From the NCBI GenBank assembly GCA_018065925.1, contig JAGHSI010000055.1, forward strand, positions 1 to 35,660: DNA of 35,660 bases. The letters run 5' to 3'. The notes below the pieces were generated by a model, which saw nothing but the letters and a program-made list of their open reading frames with translations, did no database searches and was not told where the DNA came from. Every line of letters starts with the position of its first letter. Position 1 is the stretch's first letter. A program made the translations under genes and the position numbers. Origin of the DNA: Candidatus Limimonas coprohippi. GTDB taxonomy: Bacteria > Bacillota > Clostridia > Oscillospirales > Acutalibacteraceae. Shown piece after piece: positions 26,970 to 35,660 of the stretch.

Positions 26970-28718
26970 ATGAATACAAATAAAGCACTTTATGATGTTC
27001 CACAGGTTAAGAACTTTAAAGAACTCATTGAAAATTCAGTAAAGCTTTACGGTAATGAACCAGCTTTTAAACTCCGTAATTCTGATGGTTCTCTTTACGA
27101 CATTAACTATATTTCATTCAAAGAAGATATTTACGCTTTAGGCGCTGCTATTACAGACCTCGGTTGGCTTGGTAAGCAGGTGGCTATTATGGGTCTTAAC
27201 TCATACAATTGGGTTATGACATATCTTGCGGTTCAAATCGGTGGTGGATGTACAGTTCCTATCGATAAGGAACTCTACTTTGAGGATATCAATACTATTC
27301 TTGAGGTTTCGGAGACTGATATTTTCTTCCTTGATACAAAGGCTTATAAGAAGATTATTGAGCATAAGAATGAACTCTCTCACGAGATTACTTTTGTTGT
27401 ACTCGATGCCAAAGAACCAAGTGATGATTTTATGATGTTCTCTGACGTTTTGGAGAGAGGCCGTACATTAGTAACTGCTGGATCTGAATGCGTTGCTACA
27501 TATTCTGCTATCGATGCGGATCCTAACAAGATGAGCGTGCTCAGCTTCACATCGGGTACTTCTGGTCTTACAAAGGGCGTTATGCTCACACAGGGAAATA
27601 TTTGCTTTGCTGTAACAAGTAACTGTTCCGTTGCAAAGTGTGGCCCTGGTGACCAGTATCTCTCAGTTTGCCCATGCCATCACACTATGGAAATGACAGA
27701 AGGCATTTTGATTCCTCTCTATACAGGTTGCTGCATTGCTTTTAATGATAGCCTTCTTCACCTTATGAAGAACCTTCAGGAAATCAAACCAACAATCTTT
27801 GTATGTGTTCCACTTATGATGGAAAAATTCTGGCTTAAGATTATGTCAGCTGTTTCTGAAAAGAAGGGCGGTAAACTTAAACTTACATTTGGTAAGCTCG
27901 TTGCTGAGGCTACAAATGCAGTTGGTATTAATATGAATGACCGAATCTTTGAGGAAATCACAAAGAACTTCGGTGGTAGACTTCGTCTTTTCGTTGTAGG
28001 TGGTGCTGCTGTACCTCCACAGCCTGTTAAGGACTTTAAGACTTTCGGTGTTGATTCATATATCGGTTATGGTATGACAGAGTGTGCACCACTCATTGCT
28101 TGTAATCACGATGCTCTCTTTACAACCGATTCAGTTGGTAAGCCAATTCCAGGTGTTGACGTTAAGATTATCAATGAGGACTCAAACGGCATTGGTGAGA
28201 TTTGTGTTAAGGGTCCAAATGTAATGCTTGGTTACTATAAGGATGAGGCATTGACTAAGGAGACTATCGACGAATTTGGATATCTCCATACAGGTGACCT
28301 TGGTTCTATGGATTCAGAAGGCATTCTTCGTATTCACGGTCGCATCAAGAACGTTATTGTTACAAAGAATGGTAAGAATATCTATCCAGAAGAGCTTGAA
28401 TATCACCTCAATAATAATCCTCTCGTTGCAGAGTCAATGGTAGTTGGCTTTGAAAATGAGGAGGAGGATGACACTATCGTTGAGGCAAAGATTTTCCCTG
28501 ATTTTGATGCTATCAAGAAGAAGTATCAGGAGAAGGGCAAGGATGTCCCAACAGGTATTGAACTTGAAAAACTCTTTGATGATATGATTAAGGAACTTAA
28601 CAAGAAACTTCCAAATTACAAAAACATCAAAAAGGTTACACTCCGTGATAATGAATTTATCAAAACTACAACTATGAAAATTAAGCGTTATGCAAATATG
28701 GATAACGAAAAGGAATAA
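26970..28718 (+). CDS. AMP-binding long-chain acyl-CoA synthetase-like ligase
   Basis: LSFTSGTSGLTKGVMLTQGN P-loop, YGMTECAP, YLHTGDLG, RIHGRIKNVIVTKNGKNIYPEELE. Confidence 0.93.
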   Translation: MNTNKALYDVPQVKNFKELIENSVKLYGNEPAFKLRNSDGSLYDINYISFKEDIYALGAAITDLGWLGKQVAIMGLNSYNWVMTYLAVQIGGGCTVPIDKELYFEDINTILEVSETDIFFLDTKAYKKIIEHKNELSHEITFVVLDAKEPSDDFMMFSDVLERGRTLVTAGSECVATYSAIDADPNKMSVLSFTSGTSGLTKGVMLTQGNICFAVTSNCSVAKCGPGDQYLSVCPCHHTMEMTEGILIPLYTGCCIAFNDSLLHLMKNLQEIKPTIFVCVPLMMEKFWLKIMSAVSEKKGGKLKLTFGKLVAEATNAVGINMNDRIFEEITKNFGGRLRLFVVGGAAVPPQPVKDFKTFGVDSYIGYGMTECAPLIACNHDALFTTDSVGKPIPGVDVKIINEDSNGIGEICVKGPNVMLGYYKDEALTKETIDEFGYLHTGDLGSMDSEGILRIHGRIKNVIVTKNGKNIYPEELEYHLNNNPLVAESMVVGFENEEEDDTIVEAKIFPDFDAIKKKYQEKGKDVPTGIELEKLFDDMIKELNKKLPNYKNIKKVTLRDNEFIKTTTMKIKRYANMDNEKE

Positions 28719-28719
28719 T

Positions 28720-30600
28720 ATGAAAAGAATTATTAGTATTATCCTCTGTGTGGCTTTGGTACTTAGCTTCGCTGGTTGTAGTTCACACTTCACAGAGGAA
28801 GGCCTTAAAGTTGTTGCGGCGACTGCCATGGGTGCCGGATTCCATACTGCAATTCCCGAGGATTACAGTACGGCCATGAAATCCGGCCTTTATGAGCTTC
28901 TCATTGATGAGAAGAACAGCGCCATCGCCGCAAAAGATACAACAGGCAAAATATGGTATGCACTTCCAACCTCAGAGAACTCAAAGGGTTCTATGCTGAA
29001 TCTTGAAGTAACTGATGGTAGCAAGTGGTACAAACTTAATTCACAGGATAATGCTGTAGCTTTTGGTAATGCTAAGTGTGTTGCATCTGATTCTGCTATA
29101 AGTATTGAATATACTTTCAGCGATAAAGCAACTAATCCAACTTTTAGTATCCCTGTAACTTTGACACTTAAACTTGTTGATGGTGTCTTTGTCGCATCGG
29201 TCGACGCATCAAAAATTGGAGTAAACTCCGGTTGGACAATTATAAACGTTGAGATTCTTCCAACATTTGGTGCAGTATCAAGCCCAGAGGGGGAGGATTT
29301 CATCGTCATCCCTGATGGCCCTGGTGCTATGATTGATCTTTCGGGAGCTGGTGAAACATCATATGTGCTTGATACATATGGCAGTGATCCTTTAAAAACT
29401 GAGGATAACTTGCATCCTGCAGTTATCGGCGCATTTGGCCTTAAAGCTGGTAGCAGCGCCTTTGCCGGTATTGTTACAGGCGGCGACGCCATATCTAAAA
29501 TCAAAGCAGAGACAGGTGCTTTGAACACTGTCGGAGCCTCATTCTCATATCCAACAAATGAGAACTTATCTCTCTCTTATAAGTTTATTTCCGGCTCGGC
29601 TGCAACCTGTTCTACACTTGCATCTATGTGTCGTGAACAGCTTACCCGTGACGGCATGTTATCAACCCGTATAATTTCGGCTGAGGACAGCCTTCCTGTA
29701 AATATTACTGTAAATGCAGATAAAGATAACAAGTTTGAGAATACAGAGGACTTGATTTCAATTCTCAAGGCGAAGGGTATCAATGATATTAATCTTCGCT
29801 ATGACAATATCATTAAGTCTTATAAAGTTCAGTCAAAGATGGGAAAAAGTGAAGAACTTGAATCCCTTCGTGCATATCTCTCGTCTCAAGGATTTGGTTT
29901 TTATCCAACTGTTAACTTCTTTGATTCAAATGTTGCAACAACAAATAAACTTGCTTCAAATGTTGTTTCTTTCATGAAAAATGCAAAGAAACTTGGCTTT
30001 GAAGGATACTGTATTGGCGATGCTGGCAGTGAACTTTCTTCATCGTCATCTACAGGACGACAGGAGTTTGCTGAGGGAATTTTCTCACAGTCAATTACTC
30101 TTTCAACTAATAAGAATCTTATGGTTGACCACGGTAACCTCTACACTTTAAAGAATGCAAATATCGTTTCTGGTCTTCCAATATTTACATCGTATGAAGA
30201 GAATGATCACTATGAGGCAACTCCATTTGTACAAATGATTCTTCGTGGCGTTGTTGAGTATACTGGCACTTACTTAAACAATGTAGAGGACTATGACCAG
30301 GCTCTTCTCCGTTGCCTTGAATATGGCGCAATGCCATCATACATGCTCTCCCTTAATGAGAAGGACGAGAAGTATTACTACGAGAACTGGTCTGCAAAAG
30401 CACTTAATGCATATGAGTTGTTTGACAAATCTATGGCAGATCTTCGCTCGGCAAGAATGACAGATCATAAAAAAATTCAAAAAGGTCTCTATCTCACAGA
30501 GTATAACAACGAGACTTATATCTATGTAAACTTCACAGGAGATACACAGCATTACAATGGCCTCACAATTGGACCACTTACTTATCTCCGTGTAAACTAA
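28720..30600 (+). CDS. DUF5696-like lipoprotein, about 626 aa
   Basis: Signal and lipobox MKRIISIILCVALVLSFAGCSS; large extracytoplasmic domain; family assignment by resemblance only. Confidence 0.65.
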   Translation: MKRIISIILCVALVLSFAGCSSHFTEEGLKVVAATAMGAGFHTAIPEDYSTAMKSGLYELLIDEKNSAIAAKDTTGKIWYALPTSENSKGSMLNLEVTDGSKWYKLNSQDNAVAFGNAKCVASDSAISIEYTFSDKATNPTFSIPVTLTLKLVDGVFVASVDASKIGVNSGWTIINVEILPTFGAVSSPEGEDFIVIPDGPGAMIDLSGAGETSYVLDTYGSDPLKTEDNLHPAVIGAFGLKAGSSAFAGIVTGGDAISKIKAETGALNTVGASFSYPTNENLSLSYKFISGSAATCSTLASMCREQLTRDGMLSTRIISAEDSLPVNITVNADKDNKFENTEDLISILKAKGINDINLRYDNIIKSYKVQSKMGKSEELESLRAYLSSQGFGFYPTVNFFDSNVATTNKLASNVVSFMKNAKKLGFEGYCIGDAGSELSSSSSTGRQEFAEGIFSQSITLSTNKNLMVDHGNLYTLKNANIVSGLPIFTSYEENDHYEATPFVQMILRGVVEYTGTYLNNVEDYDQALLRCLEYGAMPSYMLSLNEKDEKYYYENWSAKALNAYELFDKSMADLRSARMTDHKKIQKGLYLTEYNNETYIYVNFTGDTQHYNGLTIGPLTYLRVN

Positions 30601-30608
30601 GGTGAATT

Positions 30609-30866
30609 ATGAGTAAGATTTATTTGCCACGCTTTGATTATATGTGCCAAAAGAACACATATGTTGGAAGCGTTGGAACATTCAGATACAGACTTAGCCC
30701 ATTAAAAAAGGATGATATTGAAAATGTTTTTCTTGCATCCTTCTACCATAACAATTGTTATGAAGTTGAACTTGAGGCTGGTAGAGTAACTGAAAAAGAA
30801 TTTGAGTATAGTCAAGAAGGAATCGATGCTGCGGAAGCTTGGTTCGTTCTTCAGTTAGGTGATTAA
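30609..30866 (+). CDS. hypothetical protein, 85 aa
   Basis: ORF between DUF5696-like lipoprotein and lepA; ggtgaatt upstream. Confidence 0.6.
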   Translation: MSKIYLPRFDYMCQKNTYVGSVGTFRYRLSPLKKDDIENVFLASFYHNNCYEVELEAGRVTEKEFEYSQEGIDAAEAWFVLQLGD

Positions 30867-30867
30867 T

Positions 30868-32676
30868 TTGTCCGATTACAAACAGAACATAAGAAACTTT
30901 TCTATCATTGCACACATTGACCATGGTAAGTCAACTTTGGCTGATCGTTTGCTTGAACTCACTGGAATGGTAGCCAAGCGTGACATGACAGAACAGATTC
31001 TTGATGACATGGATTTGGAGCGTGAGCGTGGTATCACTATCAAAGCTCATGCTGTTAAGCTTGACTATAAGGCATCTGATGGTCAAGTTTATGAACTTAA
31101 TCTCATTGACACTCCGGGCCATGTCGATTTTAACTATGAGGTATCTCGTAGCCTTGCTGCTTGCGAGGGTGCGGTACTTATCATTGACTCCACACAGGGA
31201 ATAGAGGCTCAGACACTTGCAAACACATATCTTGCACTCGACCATGACCTTGAGATTTGCCCTGTAATTAATAAGATTGACTTGCCTGCTGCTCATCCAG
31301 AAGAGGTTTGCCAAGAGGTGGAAGATGTTATAGGCCTCGACTGTTCTGAAGCACCTCGCGTTTCAGCAAAGACAGGTGAAAATGTAGAGCAGGTACTTGA
31401 ACAAATTGTAAAGATTGTTCCACCTCCACAGGGCGATGAGTCTGCTCCTTTACGTGCCTTGATCTTTGACTCGATTTATGATAGCTACAAGGGCGTAATT
31501 GTATATGTGAGAATTGTGGATGGTACCATCAAAGCCGGTGATACTATGCGTCTTATGTCAACAGGCGCTGAATTCACAGTTGTTGAAGTTGGATATATGC
31601 GTGCAACATCAATGCAACCTGCTGCTTGTCTTAAGGCGGGTGAGGTAGGATATATCACTGCTTCAATTAAAACTGTATCAGAGGCACGTGTTGGTGATAC
31701 CGTAACTACTGTTGATAAACCAGCTGATGCGCCATTGCCGGGATATCGTAAGGTTAACCCTATGGTATTTTGTGGTATTTATCCAGCAGATGGCGCTGAT
31801 TATGAGGCTTTGAAGGAAGCCCTCGCAAAGCTCCAGCTTAATGATGCGGCTCTCTCTTTTGAGCCGGAGACATCCGGAGCTTTGGGCTTTGGCTTCCGTT
31901 GCGGTTTCTTAGGTCTTCTTCATCTTGAAATTATTCAAGAACGACTTGAACGAGAGTATGATTTGGATCTCGTTACAACTATCCCATCAGTTATCTATAA
32001 AATTCATTTGACTGATGGCACTGTAGTTGAAATTGACAACCCATCTAATTATCCAGATCCAGCAACGATTCAGTTCTCCGAGGAGCCAATTGTAAATGCT
32101 CATATCTTCTCGCCACCTGAATATGTTGGCCAGATTATGGATCTCTGTCAGGAGAGACGTGGCGTATTTAAAGATATGCAGTATATAACTCCTGACCGTG
32201 TGGATATTCATTACGAACTTCCACTCAATGAGATTATCTATGACTTCTTTGATGTTCTTAAGTCACGCACTCGTGGCTATGCATCCCTCGATTATGAAAT
32301 CTTGGGATATCAGGAGTCTGACCTTGTAAAACTCGATGTTCTCTTGAATGGCGATCAAATTGATGCTCTCTCGTTTATCATTCATTCAGAGAAGGCATAT
32401 GCAAAGGCTCGTAAAATCGCTGAGAAGCTCAAGGATAATATTCCACGCCAGCTCTTTGAAATTCCTATTCAGATGGCTATTGGCGGAAAAGTAATCGCTA
32501 GAGAGACCGTTAAGGCTATGCGTAAAGACGTACTTGCAAAGTGCTACGGCGGTGATATCACTCGTAAGAAGAAACTTCTTGAAAAACAGAAAGAGGGTAA
32601 GAAGAGAATGCGCCAGTTTGGTACTGTTGAGGTGCCACAGGAGGCATTCATGGCAGTTCTTAAACTCGACGAATAG
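30868..32676 (+). CDS. lepA: elongation factor 4 (LepA)
   Basis: [50 protein letters not shown] at 30868 is best placed relative to the AGGTGA RBS. Confidence 0.96.
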   Translation: MSDYKQNIRNFSIIAHIDHGKSTLADRLLELTGMVAKRDMTEQILDDMDLERERGITIKAHAVKLDYKASDGQVYELNLIDTPGHVDFNYEVSRSLAACEGAVLIIDSTQGIEAQTLANTYLALDHDLEICPVINKIDLPAAHPEEVCQEVEDVIGLDCSEAPRVSAKTGENVEQVLEQIVKIVPPPQGDESAPLRALIFDSIYDSYKGVIVYVRIVDGTIKAGDTMRLMSTGAEFTVVEVGYMRATSMQPAACLKAGEVGYITASIKTVSEARVGDTVTTVDKPADAPLPGYRKVNPMVFCGIYPADGADYEALKEALAKLQLNDAALSFEPETSGALGFGFRCGFLGLLHLEIIQERLEREYDLDLVTTIPSVIYKIHLTDGTVVEIDNPSNYPDPATIQFSEEPIVNAHIFSPPEYVGQIMDLCQERRGVFKDMQYITPDRVDIHYELPLNEIIYDFFDVLKSRTRGYASLDYEILGYQESDLVKLDVLLNGDQIDALSFIIHSEKAYAKARKIAEKLKDNIPRQLFEIPIQMAIGGKVIARETVKAMRKDVLAKCYGGDITRKKKLLEKQKEGKKRMRQFGTVEVPQEAFMAVLKLDE

Positions 32677-32683
32677 GATTTTT

Positions 32684-33766
32684 ATGGAATCTTCAGGACT
32701 TTACATCCACATACCTTTTTGTAAGTCCCTCTGTCCTTACTGTGATTTTTATAAAGTGAGATTTGATGAGGAACTAGAGAAGAAATACGTAGAGGCAGTA
32801 GAAAAATCTACTGCCTCTCTTGGTATTTCATATTCCTCTGAAGCTTTTGATACTGTTTATTTCGGTGGTGGAACACCATCCTGTTTAAGCGGGGAGAGTA
32901 TTGTGAAGATACTTGATGCTCTGCGCTTAAACTTCAACATATTACCGGATGCAGAAATAACTGTTGAGTGCAATCCGTCGTCAAATCTTGAGATTTTTAT
33001 TCCAGTAGTTGCAAATGCTGGAGTCAACCGTATATCTTTAGGCCTTCAATCGGCAAATGAGAATGAACGCCGTTTGCTCGGTCGTATTTCTGGAACAGAA
33101 CGTGTACGTGAAGTCTTAGATATATGTAAAAACTCTGGCATCACAAATATCTCACTTGATTTGATGCTCGGTGTTCCGGGCCAGACACTTGATTCTTTAA
33201 AAGATTCATTAAACTTTTGCCTTGACTCAGGTGTAAGTCACGTCTCGGCATATATGCTAAAAATTGAGGAGGGCACAGTTTTTTATAAGAGACAGGAGAC
33301 CCTTGATTTGCCATCTGAAGATTTGGTCTGTGATATGTATGAACTTACATGCAAAACTCTAAATGATGGTGGACTGTCTCAATATGAGATTTCAAACTTT
33401 GGGCTCCCATCAAAACATAATATTAAGTACTGGAGAGATGAGACATATCTTGGAATAGGACCTGGCGCCCATTCGTATATGAATGGTAAGAGGTTTTATT
33501 ATCCAAAGGATATAAACGCATTTATTAATGGTGATTTAAAAGAAGTGCCTGATGGAGACGGCGGTGCGATAGAAGAAAAGGTTATGCTCGGGCTTCGTCT
33601 TACATCTGGAATAGGTTTTCTTGAACCGGCGACACTAAAATTAATCAGTAATGACAAAAGCATTGAACCGTTTATAAGCATAGATGAAGGAACCTTGTCT
33701 TTAAATCAAAATGGCTTCTTAGTTTCAAATGCTGTGATTTTGAAAATACTTGAGTATATAAAATAA
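32684..33766 (+). CDS. hemW: radical SAM heme chaperone / coproporphyrinogen III oxidase-like HemW
   Basis: LYIHIPFCKSLCPYCDFYK radical SAM CxxxCxxC, FGGGTPSCL, GVPGQTLDS; ATG 32684 just after the lepA stop. Confidence 0.93.
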   Translation: MESSGLYIHIPFCKSLCPYCDFYKVRFDEELEKKYVEAVEKSTASLGISYSSEAFDTVYFGGGTPSCLSGESIVKILDALRLNFNILPDAEITVECNPSSNLEIFIPVVANAGVNRISLGLQSANENERRLLGRISGTERVREVLDICKNSGITNISLDLMLGVPGQTLDSLKDSLNFCLDSGVSHVSAYMLKIEEGTVFYKRQETLDLPSEDLVCDMYELTCKTLNDGGLSQYEISNFGLPSKHNIKYWRDETYLGIGPGAHSYMNGKRFYYPKDINAFINGDLKEVPDGDGGAIEEKVMLGLRLTSGIGFLEPATLKLISNDKSIEPFISIDEGTLSLNQNGFLVSNAVILKILEYIK

Positions 33767-33798
33767 AGAGGAAGAGCAGTGCTCTTCCTCTTTTGTTA
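33765..33798. terminator. bidirectional rho-independent terminator between hemW and a convergent gene
   Basis: AAAGAGGAAGAGC-agt-GCTCTTCCTCTTT, perfect 13-bp arms with T-rich flanks on both strands. Confidence 0.9.
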
Positions 33799-34482
33799 TT
33801 GGTTTTTGTTTTCACTGTTTTGTGCGAGACGGTTTATGTCTGGAATAGCATCCATAGCGGCTTTTCTGCTAGCACTGTAGGCTTCGGCAGCTTGTTCCTC
33901 ATTTCGTTCATCAATATTCTTAATGAAGTCATATTCGTTAGGATCAAATCTTGTTCCACCTATAACATCATTTGCTCGAACCTTTAAAGTCTCTTGAGCC
34001 CTTTCGGTAATAGTTGAGGTGTGAAGTTCGAATTTTCCTTTTTGCAAGTCGAAGGTGTCATCGATGATAAATACGGATGAGAGGAAAATTGAGATGATAG
34101 GAATAGCGAATGTTGCTTGGAATGTAAAATAAACATTTCTAAGATCTAAAAGGTAGAGGCCACCAATGGTCAATGTACATATGAGCCAGTTGAGGCACAT
34201 AGTTATAAATGTCAAAAGTGTAGGCCATTTTCTGTCATAGAAGAGGAAGAAAGTTGTAATGCACATGGCAAGTTCTGTAATTCCTGCGACTGAACAAAAA
34301 TAGAAATAATATTTGTTAAAAAATGCAACAATTTTTTCAAATCCGGTAAGATCAATAGTGTCGATTAATACCGGCATGTTACCAATCGTAGTTAAGAAAA
34401 ATACTAATTGACATAGCAAAAATATAAAAGTAAAGAAAACTGAGAACCATTTTGCTGGCAATGGCTTTTGTTTTTTGACCAT
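33796..34482 (-). CDS. membrane protein of unknown function, 228 aa
   Basis: Several hydrophobic helices and a charged cytoplasmic-like C-terminus; immediately downstream of the LCP gene. Confidence 0.75.
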   Translation of the reverse strand: MVKKQKPLPAKWFSVFFTFIFLLCQLVFFLTTIGNMPVLIDTIDLTGFEKIVAFFNKYYFYFCSVAGITELAMCITTFFLFYDRKWPTLLTFITMCLNWLICTLTIGGLYLLDLRNVYFTFQATFAIPIISIFLSSVFIIDDTFDLQKGKFELHTSTITERAQETLKVRANDVIGGTRFDPNEYDFIKNIDERNEEQAAEAYSASRKAAMDAIPDINRLAQNSENKNQ

Positions 34483-34520
34483 TTTATCACCGCCCCCAAC
34501 TACTTTTTAGTTTACCAAAA

Positions 34521-35549
34521 TTATTTTGCTTCGGCAAGAGGGCTAATATCATTGTATATATAATTATAAAGAATTTCTGATGTTTCATTTACATCGAATA
34601 CAAGACAGAGTCCACACGATTTTGACTGTGAAGTCCATTTGTTGTCGAGAGGAATACCGAGAGATTCAATGTCATATTTTAAATATTTGATAATGGCATT
34701 GAAGCCTAATGTCAACATCTCTGAGCTTGTTATATCTGTCTCGATATTTGGAAGAACACCGTTTGCGAGTTTTATAAGTTCAACTGGATTTGTATGCATG
34801 AGTTCGTGCTTAATTGAAGAGATAGTATCACGCTGACGTCTTGTACGCTCAAAATCAGAGTCGAGTTTACGAATACGGCAGAACATCAAAGCTTCCTCAC
34901 CGTTTAAGTGAACGCTATCACCATAGTCATAGTTAAGTTCATTGCCCGTAAGTGTCCATTTGTACCAAGTATCGTTTAAATAACTTGCTTCCTTTTCAGT
35001 GATTGGAACATCTACACCACCGAGGGCATCAATCATCTTTTCAAATGCAATAAAGTCAACCATCATATAGTTGTCGATCTTGATTTTAAAGTTGTATTCG
35101 AGTGTGTCCCAAAGGAGATCGATTCCGCCCCAAGTCATTGAGGCGTTGAGTTTGTTGTAGCCATGTTCTGGAATTTCGACATAACTATCACGAAGGAAAG
35201 AAGTGATTTTCATCTTCTTTGTCTTTTGGTTTATAGATACAATCATCATAGAGTCGGAGCGGGATACAGTCTCGCCCTCACGAGCATCTACACCTACAAG
35301 AAGTATGTTCTTAACATCCTCGTCGGAGTAGAGTTCATCCTCGCTAATATAAGGATTTACATGTTCTGCTGTCTCAGCGTGGGAAAGTTTACTGTATATG
35401 CTCAATATTAAAATTGCAAAGAGAAGGATAACAGCTAAAATGATAATTCCAATAGCTTTTACAACTCTCTGCTTAAAACTTTTCTGCTTTTTAGGTTTTG
35501 TATCTGAATATATATCTTCATATTCAAAGTCATCATATTGTTTTGGCAT
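34521..35549 (-). CDS. LytR-CpsA-Psr (LCP) family protein
   Basis: TM anchor then ILLVGVDAREGETVSRSDSMMIVSINQKTKKMKITSFLRDSYVEIPEHGYNKLNASMTWGG, FCRIRKLDSDFERTRRQRDTI. Confidence 0.95.
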   Translation of the reverse strand: MPKQYDDFEYEDIYSDTKPKKQKSFKQRVVKAIGIIILAVILLFAILILSIYSKLSHAETAEHVNPYISEDELYSDEDVKNILLVGVDAREGETVSRSDSMMIVSINQKTKKMKITSFLRDSYVEIPEHGYNKLNASMTWGGIDLLWDTLEYNFKIKIDNYMMVDFIAFEKMIDALGGVDVPITEKEASYLNDTWYKWTLTGNELNYDYGDSVHLNGEEALMFCRIRKLDSDFERTRRQRDTISSIKHELMHTNPVELIKLANGVLPNIETDITSSEMLTLGFNAIIKYLKYDIESLGIPLDNKWTSQSKSCGLCLVFDVNETSEILYNYIYNDISPLAEAK

Positions 35550-35660
35550 ATTACACCTCCAAATTTGATTTTATTTATTTTATATCTATCCATATTATTT
35601 AGCAGGTTTTAGAGCAAGATGTAAGATACTCGTAAGAATTGTTGAGTTTATGTTATTTTT

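Noticed and set aside
28890-29528. 212-aa - strand ORF opposite the DUF5696-like lipoprotein gene
   Set aside because: Antisense reading of a clear coding gene with low-complexity Ser/Val/Pro-rich translation; most likely a codon-bias artefact.
1-35660. Search for CRISPR repeats, IS elements, integrases, tRNA/rRNA genes
   Set aside because: No regularly spaced repeats, transposase-like ORFs or recognisable structural RNA genes seen by eye; a tRNAscan/Infernal run would be needed to exclude small RNAs.

Overview
This 35.7 kb window is a largely conserved chromosomal segment of a low-GC Firmicute. Gene content and order suggest Clostridia, but that is inference. Nearly all of it is coding, and I found no rRNA, tRNA, CRISPR array, IS element or integrase. 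From left to right it holds: (1) a + strand block of tmk-like kinase, GNAT acetyltransferase, DJ-1/PfpI, MltG, U32 peptidase, dGTPase-like HD protein, dnaG, rpoD and EFR1-type flavodoxin/ferredoxin; (2) an anion-permease-like gene (-) divergent from YbaK/EbsC deacylase, followed by a 75-aa ORF, DUF1294 and an unlisted 46-aa hyperacidic ORF; (3) an XRE regulator (-) divergent from a compact cassette of DUF4230 protein plus three tiny ORFs of 39, 66 and 50 aa; (4) a family I.5-like lipase (-) divergent from a single-domain EamA protein; (5) a - strand block of addB, addA, DUF2804, zinc-ribbon/AIM24 and a membrane protein; (6) a + strand block of murC, YkuD L,D-transpeptidase, AMP-binding ligase, DUF5696-like lipoprotein, small ORF, lepA and hemW; (7) a - strand LCP protein and a membrane protein. 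The best leads are the XRE/DUF4230/micro-ORF cassette, a duplicated 18-bp palindromic operator-like sequence between addB and murC, the 46-aa acidic ORF, and the leaderless (apparently intracellular) zinc-type lipase. All product names come from motif recognition by eye; no searches were run.
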